From contig OX104115.1 of NCBI GenBank assembly GCA_944474755.1, forward strand, positions 56,238,648 through 56,302,647: a DNA stretch of 64,000 bases, read 5' to 3'. The stretch's first letter is position 1. The number at the start of each line of letters is the position of its first letter. This DNA comes from Limnoperna fortunei (lineage: Eukaryota; Mollusca; Bivalvia; Mytilida; Modiolidae). Below the pieces are notes generated by a model, which saw nothing but the letters and a program-made list of their open reading frames with translations, was not told the origin of the DNA and searched no databases. Shown here one piece after another: positions 11,855-23,747 of the stretch. Made by a program: the position numbers and the translations under genes.

Positions 11855-14822
11855 ACTAGAATTGCCATTGCGAGCAATAGCAGATGTCGCCCTGACATTT
11901 TTTTATGATTTCATGTGAATTCCAAAATCGATGATTCCATGTTGTTCCCCACATCAAATTATCTCTAGAAGTTGATTTTCATTGAATTCCGACAATGTTG
12001 TATTTTTTAACGTAACTCGGCAGCCATCTTAAAAATGGCCACCATTTTGAAATTTTTCGTAATATGAATTCCAAGATGTAATGGTGACGGTGCTTTGTGT
12101 AAAGTTTGATTGGAATCCATCAATGCATAGCAGAGAAATGGAGGCGAAAAAAACCTCCATTTCCCCATAGGCTTCTATGCATATGTAACGTGGCGGCCAT
12201 CTTGGAAAAGGTGGCCATTTTGGAATTTTTTGATATGTGAATTCCAAGATGTAATGATGATGGTGCTTTGTGTAAAGTTTGATTGGAATCCATCAATGCA
12301 TAGCAGAGAAATGGAGGTGACAAAAAACCTCCATTTCCCCATAGGCTTCTATGCAAACGTAACGGTTGTGGCTGCGGCCACACGGTGTGAAATTTTTTTT
12401 TCAAACTTTCCTGTCTTCTTGAGGTTGATGAGGTCCAACTTCCTATAAAAAAACTTTGGAATATCTCAAACCATGGTGAAGCTATTGTAGAAAAATCATT
12501 TTCCCATAGGCCCCATGTTAAATCTATTTTTAGCCATGGCGGCCATCTTATTTTTCCGTTCCGCCCCAAAATCATCTCAAACCTGTATCTCATTATGGTC
12601 TTCCATCATACCAAGTTTGGTCCCTCTGTGCTTCTAGGTTTCCGAAAAATTAAGGAAAATGCCCAAAATCACTCATGCATAACTTTCTGGTTTCCATGGA
12701 GATGGTTCCACATATCACCATTTTTAAGTTGATTGCACAACTTCAGATAGTGGTTCTACTTTATGCCATGTGATGTTCTAATCCAATCAGCCATCTCTGA
12801 GTTATCAGCCGGACAAAAAGTGAGGAAGAATAATAATAATAACTAGAATTGCCATTGCGAGCAATAGCAGATGTCGCCCCGAAATTTTTTTTTTCTTTCC
12901 GTCATGTGAATTCCAAAATCGATGATTCCATGTTGCTCCCCACATCAAAATATCTCTAGAAGTTGATTTTCATTGAATTCCGACAATGTTGTAATTTTTA
13001 ACGTAACTCGGCAGCCATCTTAAAAATGGCCGCCATTTGAAATTTTTCGTAATATGAATTCCAAGATGTAATGGTGACGGTGCTTTGTGTAAAGTTTGAT
13101 TGGAATCCATCAATGCATAGCAGAGAAATGGAGGCGACAAAAAACCTCCATTTCCCCATAGGCTTCTATGCAAATGTAACATGGCGGCCATCTTGTAAAA
13201 GGTGGCCATTTTAGAATTTTTTGATATGTGAATTCCAAGATGTAATGATGACGGTGCTTTGTGTAAAGTTTGATTGGAATCCATCAATGCATAGCAGAGA
13301 AATGGAGGTGACAAAAAACCTCCATTTCCCCATAGGCTTCTATGCAAACGTAACGGTTGTGGCTGCGGCCACACGGTGTGAAATTTTTTTTTCAAACTTT
13401 CCTGTCTTCTTAAGGTTGATGAGGTCCAACTTCCTATAAAAAAACTTTGGAATATCTCAAACCATGGTGAAGCTATTGTAGAAAAATCATGTTCCCATAG
13501 GCCCCATGTTAAATCTATTTTTAGCCATGGCGGCCATCTTGTTTTTTCCGTTCCGCCCCAAAATCATCTCAAACCTGTATCTCATTATGGTCTTCCATCA
13601 TACCAAGTTTGGTCCCTCTGTGCTTCTAGGTTTCCGAAAAATTAAGGAAAATGCCCAAAATCACTCATGCATAACTTTCTGGTTTCCATGGAGATGGTTC
13701 CACATATCACCATTTTTAAAGTTGATTGCACAACTTCAGATAGTGGTTCTACTTTATGCCATGTGATGTTCTAATCCAATCAGCCATCTCTGAGTTATCA
13801 GCCGGACAAAAAGTGAGGAAGAATAATAATAATAACTAGAATTGCCATTGCGAGCAATAGCAGATGTCGCCCCGAAATTTTTTTTTTCCGTCATGTGAAT
13901 TCCAAAATCGATGATTCCATGTTGCTCCCCACATCAAAATATCTCTAGAAGTTGATTTTCATGGAATTCCGACAATGTTGTAATTTTTAACGTAACTCGG
14001 CAGCCATCTTAAAAATGGCCGCCATTTGAAATTTTTCGTAATATGAATTCCAAGATGTAATGGTGACGGTGCTTTGTGTAAAGTTTGATTGGAATCCATC
14101 AATGCATAGCAGAGAAATGGAGGCGACAAAAAACCTCCATTTCCCCATAGGCTTCTATGCAAATGTAACGTGGCGGCCATCTTGTAAAAGGTGGCCATTT
14201 TAGAATTTTTTGATATGTGAATTCCAAGATGTAATGATGACGGTGCTTTGTGTAAAGTTTGATTGGAATCCATCAATGCATAGCAGAGAAATGGAGGTGA
14301 CAAAAAACCTCCATTTCCCCATAGGCTTCTATGCAAACGTTACGGTTGTGGCTGCGGCCACACGGTGTGAAATTTTTTTTTCAAACTTTCCTGTCTTCTT
14401 GAGGTTGATGAGGTCCAACTTCCTATAAAAAAACTTTGGAATATCTCAAACCATGGTGAAGCTATTGTAGAAAAATCATTTTCCCATAGGCCCCATGTTA
14501 AATCTATTTTTAGCCATGGCGGCCATCTTGTTTTTCCATTCCGCCCCAAAATCATCTCAAACCTGTATCTCATTATGGTCTTCCATCATACCAAGTTTGG
14601 TCCCTCTGTGCTTCTAGGTTTCCGAAAAATTAATGAAAATGCCCAAAATCACTCATGCATAACTTTCTGGTTTCCATGGAGATGGTTCCACATATCACCA
14701 TTTTTAAAGTTGATGGCACAACTTCAGATAGTGGTTCTACTTTATGCCATGTGATGTTCTAATCCAATCAGCCATCTCTGAGTTATCAGCCGGACAAAAA
14801 GTGAGGAAGAATAATAATAATA
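11855..14822 (+). repeat. Three tandem B-type units
   Basis: Three head-to-tail units of 987, 993 and 988 bp start at ACTAG (11855, 12842, 13835). Each begins with a small hairpin with arms ATTGC/GCAAT, then AGCAG and ATGTCGCC (11884-11891 in the first unit). The interior is two ~176-bp monomers with the AATGGAGG/CCTCCATT inverted repeat and a longer 3' part, closed by (AAT)n. Units 2 and 3 carry GTGACGGTGC, while parts of unit 1 carry GTGATGGTGC. YY1-like GGCGGCCATCTTG sites recur. Open frames on either strand are repeat artefacts. Confidence 0.85.
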
Positions 14823-14974
14823 ACTAGAATTGCCATTGCGAGCAATAGCAGATGTCGCCCTGACATTTTTTTATGATTTCATGTCAAAATACCACAGGAA
14901 AATAGTTTTCTTTAAAATCAGACAATGTTGGACTTTTGATGCTAACATAGATCAATTTGATCATTGGGGATATA

Positions 14975-15151
14975 CAGTGAAACCTGTCTAAATCGAACCC
15001 TGAAGAAACCGAAAATTTGTGTAAAGCGGACATAATATTGAGTCCCAACCTATTAAACTCTATACAAATAAAACCTGTATAATCCGATAACTGACTAAAA
15101 CTGAACAATTTTTTTGGCCCTGAGGGCGTTTGGTTTAGACAGGTGTCACTG
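14975..15151. mobile_element. Small TA-flanked TIR element (pogo/Tc1-like MITE), copy 1
   Basis: The element starts CAGTGAAACCTGTCTAAAT and ends with the inverted counterpart TTTAGACAGGTGTCACTG, and both ends are flanked by TA. The internal sequence, about 130 bp, has no coding capacity. CAGT-starting TIRs with TA duplications are typical of the Tc1/mariner-pogo superfamily; the exact family is inference. Confidence 0.75.
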
Positions 15152-15195
15152 TATAGAGTTATTTTGAGAAGTGCAATGTGCAGTAAGATGAACTA

Positions 15196-15371
15196 CAGTG
15201 AAACGTGTCTAAACCGAAGCCTGAATAAACTGAAAATCTGTGTACACCAGACATAATATTGAGTCCCAACCTATTAAACTGTAAACAAATAAAACTTGTA
15301 TAACCCGATAACTGTCTAAACCGAACATTTTTTTTGGCCCTGAGGGTGTTCAGTTTAGACAGGTTTCACTG
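15196..15371. mobile_element. Small TA-flanked TIR element (pogo/Tc1-like MITE), copy 2
   Basis: A second, diverged copy of the element at 14975-15151, in the same orientation and about 44 bp downstream. It starts CAGTGAAACGTGTCTAAACC and ends GTTTAGACAGGTTTCACTG, with TA on both sides. The interiors share ATAATATTGAGTCCCAACC and TTTTTGGCCCTGAGGG. It is non-coding. The two copies could be a local tandem duplication or two insertions. Confidence 0.75.
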
Positions 15372-15469
15372 TAAAATATTAAAAGGCTATTAAAATCAAC
15401 AATTAGTGGCGGCCATCTTGAACAAAGTGGCCATTTTGCAATTTTTCGTCATGTGAATTCCAAAATCGA

Positions 15470-16367
15470 TGATTCCATGTTGTTCCCCACATCAAATTAT
15501 CTCTAGAAGTTGATTTTCATTGAATTCCGACAATGTTGTATTTTTTAACGTAACTCGGTAGCCATCTTAAAAATGGCCACCATTTTGAAATTTTTCGTAA
15601 TATGAATTCCAAGATGTAATGGTGACGGTGCTTTGTGTAAAGTTTGATTGGAATCCATCAATGCATAGCAGAGAAATGGAGGCGACAAAAAACCTCCATT
15701 TCCCCATAGGCTTCTATGCAAATGTAACGTGGCGGCCATCTTGGAAAAGGTGGCCATTTTGGAATTTTTTGATATGTGAATTCCAAGATGTAATGATGAT
15801 GGTGCTTTGTGTAAAGTTTGATTGGAATCCATCAATGCATAGCAGAGAAATGGAGGTGACAAAAAACCTCCATTTCCCCATAGGCTTCTATGCAAACGTA
15901 ACGGTTGTGGCTGCGGCCACACGGTGTGAAATTTTTTTTTCAAACTTTCCTGTCTTCTTAAGGTTGATGAGGTCCAACTTCCTATAAAAAAACTTTGGAA
16001 TATCTCAAACCATGGTGAAGCTATTGTAGAAAAATCATTTTCCCATAGGCCCCATGTTAAATCTATTTTTAGCCATGGCGGCCATCTTGTTTTTCCGTTC
16101 CGCCCCAAAATCATCTCAAACCTGTATCTCATTATGGTCTTCCATCATACCAAGTTTGGTCCCTCTGTGCTTCTAGGTTTCCGAAAAATTAAGGAAAATG
16201 CCCAAAATCACTCATGCATAACTTTCTGGTTTCCATGGAGATGGTTCCACATATCACCATTTTTAAAGTTGATTGCACAACTTCAGATAGTGGTTCTACT
16301 TTATGCCATGTGATGTTCTAATTCAATCAGCCATCTCTGAGTTATCAGCCGGACAAAAAGTGAGGAA

Positions 16368-16408
<41 letters not shown>

Positions 16409-16463
16409 GTGAAAAAGAAACAGTAGAATAACAATATGTCGCCCCGACAAAGTCTGGGGCGAC

Positions 16464-16502
<39 letters not shown>

Positions 16503-16557
16503 GTGAAAAAGAAACAGTAGAATAACAATATGTCGCCCCGACAAAGTCTGGGGCGAC

Positions 16558-16590
<33 letters not shown>

Positions 16591-19185
16591 GTGAAAAAGA
16601 AACAGTAGAATAACAATATGTCGCCCCGACAAAGTCTGGGGCGACATAATAATAATAATAATAATAATAGTGAAAAAGAAACAGTAGAATAACAATATGT
16701 CGCCCCGACAAAGTCTGGGGCGACATAATAATAATAATAAGAAACGGAGTAAAAACAATAAGTCGCCCGACACTTCGTGGTCGGCGACTTAATTAAAATT
16801 TACGTTTCCCGAAACGTTGAAGTCGCCTCCCGTTCCGCACTTTTGACCGAGTAGAGGGAACTAAAAGTCAAGAGCACAACTTCATAACATGAGCTTTCAG
16901 TTGGCCAAGTTTCATTTCGATCGGTTAAAAGATGAGCGAGAAAACGAGCAAACTTTTAAACGGCCGCCATTTTGAAACCGGAAGTCGGACAAAAAATTTT
17001 TTTTTGCAAAAATGCTCAGGATAGTTAGCTGTATCAGTATACCAATTTTCATTGAAATTGCTCTGGCCATAACTGAGATCTGACAACGGCCGCCATTTTG
17101 TAAAACTTTAAAACGGCCGCCATTTTGAAACCGGAAGATGGACAAAAATTTTGAAAATAGTGGCACACTCAGGGTGTCATAAGCTACCAGTATACCAAAT
17201 TTCGTTTAAATCGGATGACGTTTAAATTTTTACATTTTTAGGGGGGTGGTGTTCGGATGGCGGCCATTTTGAAATGTCGGCCGCGTCAAATTTTTTTTTG
17301 CAAAAATGCTCGGGATAGGGAGCTGTATCAGTATACCAATTTTCATTGAAATTGCTTTGGCAATTACCGAGATCTGACAACGGCAGTCATTTTTTTCCAA
17401 CGGCGGCCATTTTGAAAATGGCGGCCATTTTGAAAATTTCAAAAGTGGATTGCACAACTTCAGGTCACCCTTAACATGCTCCCAAAGTTTCATTTCGATC
17501 GGTTAAAAGATGAGCGAGAAAACGAGCGGACAACATTGCGAGGGGAAAAAGGAAAACATAATAATAATAATAATAAGAAACGGAGTAAAAACAATAAGTC
17601 GCCCGACACTTCGTGGTCGGCGACTTAATTAAAATTTACGTTTCCCGAAACGTTGAAGTCGCCTCCCGTTCCGCACTTTTGACCGAGTAGAGGGAACTAA
17701 AAGTCAAGAGCACAACTTCATAACATGAGCTTTCAGTTGGCCAAGTTTCATTTCGATCGGTTAAAAGATGAGCGAGAAAACGAGCAAACTTTAAAACGGC
17801 CGCCATTTTGAAACCGGAAGTCGGACAAAAAATTTTTTTTGCAAAAATGCTCAGGATAGTTAGCTGTATCAGTATACCAATTTTCATTGAAATTGCTCTG
17901 GCCATAACTGAGATCTGACAACGGCCGCCATTTTGTAAAACTTTAAAACGGCCGCCATTTTGAAACCGGAAGTCGGACAAAACATTTTTAATAGTGGCAC
18001 ACTTAGGGTATCATAAGCTACCTGTATACCAAATTTCGTCTAAATCGGATGACGTTTAAATTTTTACATTTTTAGGGGGTGGTGTTCGGATGGCGGCCAT
18101 TTTGAAATGTCGGCCGCGTCAAATTTTTTTTTGCAAAAATGCTCGGGATAGTTAGCTGTACCAGTATACCAATTTTCATTGAAATTGCTTTGGCAATTAC
18201 TGAGATCTGACAACGGCCGTCATTTTTTTCAACGGCGGCCATTTTGAAAATGGCGGCCATTTTGAAAATTTCAAAAGTGGATTGCACAACTTCAGGTCAC
18301 CCTTAACATGTTCCTAAAGTTTCATTTCGATCGGTTAAAAGATGAGCGAAAAAACGAGCGGACAACATTGCGAGGGGAAAACATAAGAAATATGAAAATA
18401 ATAATAATAATAATTAAAATTTACGTTTCCCGAAACGTTGAAGTCGCCTCCCGTTCCGCACTTTTGACCGAGTAGAGGGAACTAAAAGTCAAGAGCACAA
18501 CTTCATAACATGAGCTTTCAGTTGGCCAAGTTTCATTTCGATCGGTTAAAAGATGAGCGAGAAAACGAGCAAACTTTAAAACGGCCGCCATTTTGAAACC
18601 GGAAGTCGGACAAAAATTTTTTTTTGCAAAAATGCTCAGGATAGTTAGCTGTATCAGTATACCAATTTTCATTGAAATTGCTCTGGCCATAACTGAGATC
18701 TGACAACGGCCGCCATTTTGTAAAACTTTAAAACGGCCGCCATTTTGAAACCGGAAGTCGGACAAAACATTTTTAAATAGTGGCACACTTAGGGTATCAT
18801 AAGCTACCTGTATACCAAATTTCGTCTAAATCGGATGACGTTTAAATTTTTACATTTTTAGGGGGGTGGTGTTCGGATGGCGGCCATTTTGAAATGTCGG
18901 CCGCGTCAAATTTTTTTTTGCAAAAATGCTCGGGATAGTTAGCTGTACCAGTATACCAATTTTCATTGAAATTGCTGTGGCAATTACTGAGATCTGACAA
19001 CGGCCGTCATTTTTTTCAACGGCGGCCATTTTGAAAATGGCGGCCATTTTGAAAATTTAAAAAGTGGATTGCACAACTTCAGGTCACCCTTAACATGTTC
19101 CCAAAGTTTCATTTCGATCGGTTAAAAGATGAGCGAGAAAACGAGCGGACAACATTGCGAGGGGAAAACATAAGAATTATGAAAA
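15470..19185 (+). repeat. Near-identical duplicate of positions 1-3716
   Basis: From TGATTCCATGTTG at 15470, the sequence follows 1-3716 at an offset of 15,469-15,470 through the B-type unit, the five hairpin cassettes and the first A-type units. Differences found by eye are few: T/C near 150, a changed A/T run near 1490, one extra T near 1530 and GTTAG/GGGAG near 1848. The match stops at about 3716/19185, where array 1 continues with (AAT)n and array 2 has AAGAAACGG and a hairpin. Copy 1 may extend left of the window. Either a very recent duplication or an assembly artefact is possible. Confidence 0.85.
16370..16790 (+). repeat. (TAA)n plus hairpin cassette array, second copy
   Basis: Same structure as 901-1321. 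There are four ATGTCGCCCC/GGGGCGACAT hairpins at 16436-16465, 16530-16559, 16618-16647 and 16697-16726, then one AAGTCGCC/GGCGACTT hairpin at 16760-16790. Even the lengths of the (TAA)n spacers agree with the first copy, which argues for a very young duplication because such tracts mutate fast. Confidence 0.85.
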
Positions 19186-22100
19186 TAATAATAATAAGAA
19201 ACGGAGTAAAAACAATAAGTCGCCCGACACTTCGTGGTCGGCGACTTAATAATTAAAATTTACGTTTCCCGAAACGTTGAAGTCGCCTCCCGTTCCGCAC
19301 TTTTGACCGAGTAGAGGGAACTAAAAGTCAAGAGCACAACTTCATAACATGAGCTTTCAGTTGGCCAAGTTTCATTTCGATCGGTTAAAAGATGAGCGAG
19401 AAAACGAGCAAACTTTAAAACGGCCGCCATTTTGAAACCGGAAGTCGGACAAAAAATTTTTTTTGCAAAAATGCTCAGGATAGTTAGCTGTATCAGTATA
19501 CCAATTTTCATTGAAATTGCTCTGGCCATAACTGAGATCTGACAACGGCCGCCATTTTGTAAAACTTTAAAACGGCCGCCATTTTGAAACCGGAAGTCGG
19601 ACAAAAATTTTGAAAATAGTGGCACACTCAGGGTATCATAAGCTACCTGTATACCAAATTTCGTTTAAATCGGATGACGTTTAAATTTTTACAGTTTTAG
19701 GGGGGTGGTGTTCGGATGGCGGCCATTTTGAAATGTCGGCCGCGTCAAATTTTTTTTTTGCAAAAATGCTCGGGATAGCGAGCTGTATCAGTATACCAAT
19801 TTTCATTGAAATTGCTTTGGCAATTACTGAGATCTGACAACGGCCGTAATTTTTTTTCAACGGCGGCCATTTTGAAAATGGCGGCCATTTTGAAAATTTC
19901 AAAAGTGGATTGCACAACTTCAGGTCACCCTTATTATGTTCCCAAAGTTTCATTTCGATCGGTTAAAAGATGAGCGAGAAAACGAGCGGACAACATTGCG
20001 AGGGGAAAAAGGAAAACATAAGAAATATGAAAATAATAATAATAATAATAATTAAAATTTACGTTTCCCGAAACGTTGAAGTCGCCTCCCGTTCCGCACT
20101 TTTGACCGAGTAGAGGGAACTAAAAGTCAAGAGCACAACTTCATAACATGAGCTTTCAGTTGGCCAAGTTTCATTTCGATCGGTTAAAAGATGAGCGAGA
20201 AAACGAGCAAACTTTAAAACGGCCGCCATTTTGAAACCGGAAGTCGGACAAAAAATTTTTTTTGCAAAAATGCTCAGGATAGTTAGCTGTATCAGTATAC
20301 CAATTTTCATTGAAATTGCTCTGGCCATAACTGAGATCTGACAACGGCCGCCATTTTGTAAAACTTTAAAACGGCCGCCATTTTGAAACCGGAAGTCGGA
20401 CAAAACATTTTTAAATAGTGGCACACTCAGGGTATCATAAGCTACCTGTATACCAAATTTCGTCTAAATCGGATGACGTTTAAATTTTTACATTTTTAGG
20501 GGGGTGGTGTTCGGATGGCGGCCATTTTGAAATGTCGGCCGCGTCAAATTTTTTTTTGCAAAAATGCTCGGGATAGTTAGCTGTACCAGTATACCAATTT
20601 TCATTGAAATTGCTTTGGCAATTACTGAGATCTGACAACGGCCGTCATTTTTTTCAACGGCGGCCATTTTGAAAATGGCGGCCATTTTGAAAATTTCAAA
20701 AGTGGATTGCACAACTTCAGGTCACCCTTAACATGTTCCCAAAGTTTCATTTCGATCGGTTAAAAGATGAGCGAGAAAACGAGCGGACAACATTGCGAGG
20801 GGAAAACATAAGAAATATGAAAATAATAATAATAATTAAAATTTACGTTTCCCGAAACGTTGAAGTCGCCTCCCGTTCCGCACTTTTGACCGAGTAGAGG
20901 GAACTAAAAGTCAAGAGCACAACTTCATAACATGAGCTTTCAGTTGGCCAAGTTTCATTTCGATCGGTTAAAAGATGAGCGAGAAAACGAGCAAACTTTA
21001 AAACGGCCGCCATTTTGAAACCGGAAGTCGGACAAAAAATTTTTTTTGCAAAAATGCTCAGGATAGTTAGCTGTATCAGTATACCAATTTTCATTGAAAT
21101 TGCTCTGGCCATAACTGAGATCTGACAACGGCCGCCATTTTGTAAAACTTTAAAACGGCCGCCATTTTGAAACCGGAAGTCGGACAAAACATTTTTAAAT
21201 AGTGGCACACTTAGGGTATCATAAGCTACCTGTATACCAAATTTCGTCTAAATCGGATGACGTTTAAATTTTTACATTTTTAGGGGGGTGGTGTTCGGAT
21301 GGCGGCCATTTTGAAATGTCGGCCGCGTCAAATTTTTTTTTGCAAAAATGCTCAGGATAGTTAGCTGTATCAGTATACCAATTTTCATTGAAATTGCTCT
21401 GGCCATAACTGAGATCTGACAACGGCCGCCATTTTGTAAAACTTCAAAACGGCCGGCATTTTGAAACCGGAAGTCGGACAAAACATTTTTAAATAGTGGC
21501 ACAATTAGGGTATCATAAGCTACCTGTATACCAAATTTCGTCTAAATCGGATGACGTTTAAATTTTTACATTTTTAGGGGGGTGGTGTTCGGATGGCGGC
21601 CATTTTGAAATGTCGGCCGCGTCAAATTTTTTTTTGCAAAAATGCTCGGGATAGTTAGCTGTACCAGTATACCAATTTTCATTGAAATTGCTTTGGCAAT
21701 TACTGAGATCTGACAACGGCCGTCATTTTTTTCAACGGCGGCCATTTTGAAAATGGCGGCCATTTTGAAAATTTCAAAAGTGGATTGCACAACTTCAGGT
21801 CACCCTTAACATGTTCCCAAAGTTTCATTTCGATCGGTTAAAAGATGAGCGAGAAAACGAGCGGACAACATTGCGAGGGGAAAACATAAGAAATATGAAA
21901 ATAATAATAATAAGAAACGGAGTAAAAACAATAAGTCGCCCGACACTTCGTGGTCGGCGACTTAATAATAAGAAACGGAGTAAAAACAATAAGTCGCCCG
22001 ACACTTCGTGGTCGGCGACTTAATAATTAAAATTTACGTTTCCCGAAACGTTGAAGTCGCCTCCCGTTCCGCACTTTTGACCGAGTAGAGGGAACTAAAA

Positions 22101-22993
22101 GTCAAGAGCACAACTTCATAACATGAGCTTTCAGTTGGCCAAGTTTCATTTCGATCGGTTAAAAGATGAGCGAGAAAACGAGCAAACTTTAAAACGGCCG
22201 CCATTTTGAAACCGGAAGTCGGACAAAAAATTTTTTTTGCAAAAATGCTCAGGATAGTTAGCTGTATCAGTATACCAATTTTCATTGAAATTGCTCTGGC
22301 CATAACTGAGATCTGACAACGGCGCCATTTTGTAAAACTTTAAAACGGCCGCCATTTTGAAACCGGAAGTCGGACAAAACATTTTTAAATAGTGGCACAC
22401 TTAGGGTATCATAAGCTACCTGTATACCAAATTTCGTCTAAATCGGATGACGTTTAAATTTTTACATTTTTAGGGGGGTGGTGTTCGGATGGCGGCCATT
22501 TTGAAATGTCGGCCGCGTCAAATTTTTTTTTGCAAAAATGCTCGGGATAGTTAGCTGTAGCAGTATACCAATTTTCATTGAAATTGCTTTGGCAATTACT
22601 GAGATCTGACAACGGCAGTCATTTTTTTCAACGGCGGCCATTTTGAAAATGGCGGCCATTTTGAAAATTTCAAAAGTGGATTGCACAACTTCAGGTCACC
22701 CTTAACATGTTCCCAAAGTTTCATTTCGATCGGTTAAAAGATGAGCGAGAAAACGAGCGGACAACATTGCGAGGGGAAAACATAAGAAATATGAAAATAA
22801 TAATAATAATAATAAGAAACGGAGTAAAAACAATAAGTCGCCCGACACTTCGTGGTCGGCGACTTAATAATAAGAAACGGAGTAAAAACAATAAGTCGCC
22901 CGACACTTCGTGGTCGGCGACTTAATAATAATAATAAGAAACGGAGTAAAAACAATAAGTCGCCCGACACTTCGTGGTCGGCGACTTAATAAT
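16791..22993 (+). repeat. A-type higher-order satellite array 2
   Basis: Seven units start near 16793, 17629, 18413, 19252, 20051, 20834 and 22025, most about 785-840 bp, one ~1190 bp. From 20834 to about 21965 the array copies 8821 to about 9950 at a constant offset (12,015), including the private GGCCGGCATTTTG variant, so arrays 1 and 2 share more than one long block. Three hairpin cassettes end the array, and the last GGCGACTT is at 22980-22987. Sequence without satellite similarity begins right after TAATAATG at about 22993, so the array boundary coincides with the right-end hairpin of a unit. Confidence 0.88.
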
Positions 22994-23441
22994 GAAAAAA
23001 AAAAGAATGTTAAAAGCTAAAATCATTGGACAAATATACCTAGTTCTGTTACATATTCATATAGAGTGTACCATAGACCTACATGTATAGAATATACAAG
23101 TCTATTCATGACATTTTAAAAATATCTGTAATTTTGTATTTCCATGACTGAACAGTTGTGTAACAGAATGGCCTTGCTTTTGCCAACAGTACAATTTCAA
23201 TTTTAACACGAACTAAACCTAATAGCGTTCATTGAAATTCAAGTCCATTATCAATAGAAACGCTCGTTAATGCAGTGTTGGAATGTTAGAAAACATTTGT
23301 CATAAATTTACATTTTAAACAGACATGACTCGAGTCTCGAGATAAGGAATTATATTGATCTAATTCCTTGCTCGAGATGATTCAGCACTTATTTTTACGC
23401 CGTTACGGACGACCAAAATAATATTTTAGTGAAAAAATTAT
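22994..23441. other. Non-repetitive AT-rich stretch with one long palindrome
   Basis: No gene or known repeat is recognised. The notable structure is a nested palindrome at 23336-23376: outer CTCGAG on both sides, inner AAGGAATTA/TAATTCCTT, with an 8-nt loop. This interval lies between the end of the satellite and the SWIM exon. Confidence 0.5.
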
Positions 23442-23747
23442 TTATAAATACCCTGCTTTACATGAACAGTGGCGCTCCGTAATATTCCTTTTCTCAGTGT
23501 CAATAGTCAGGTTTATAATGTGCGGCGTCTCTGACTTTCTCATCGACCTGTAGCACTTGGCCCCCACGTCAATCATTGTTTCTGTCGATGTTTTTACTAG
23601 TTTTAACCCATGTACATAACCATTGGTAAAAAAATTGTATCCTCTCTCTTTTGCACGTTTAGAAAGATCGGCGTCTTGAAAATATTCAATAGAAATATCG
23701 CTTGGAACAGCTAATAAATTCGTGTACCGATTTGTACTTGCCGCCAT
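23442..23747 (-). CDS. Possible first coding exon of a SWIM zinc-finger protein
   Basis: A 101-codon frame starts at an ATG in good context (AACAATGGCG) and reads MAASTNRYTNLLAV, then GYVHGLKLVK, CYRSMRKSETPHIINL and finally HCSCKAG. The order of an N-terminal domain, a conserved RSLRK-like segment and the first CxC pair of a SWIM finger matches invertebrate SWIM/YqaJ-nuclease-type proteins that I know as a family. The frame stops two codons after CSCKAG, exactly where a donor-like GCAGG/GTATTT occurs, so it may be an exon with the second half of the finger (CxH) further along. That continuation would have to lie at coordinates below 23442, across the satellite arrays, and nothing suitable is seen in 22994-23441. 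Alternatives are a truncated pseudogene or a fragment. The SWIM assignment rests on a short motif. Confidence 0.5.
   Translation of the reverse strand: MAASTNRYTNLLAVPSDISIEYFQDADLSKRAKERGYNFFTNGYVHGLKLVKTSTETMIDVGAKCYRSMRKSETPHIINLTIDTEKRNITERHCSCKAGYL

Larger units (their letters stand above)
14823..15469 (+). repeat. Interrupted B-type unit carrying two MITEs
   Basis: A fourth ACTAG left end (14823) starts normally with the ATTGC/GCAAT hairpin and ATGTCGCCC, then leaves the B-type sequence near 14880. Two small TIR elements follow (14975-15151 and 15196-15371). From about 15405, YY1-like GGCGGCCATCTTG and B-type sequence resume and lead into the complete unit at 15470. The MITEs appear to have inserted into, or replaced, the first part of a B-type unit. 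Confidence 0.65.
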
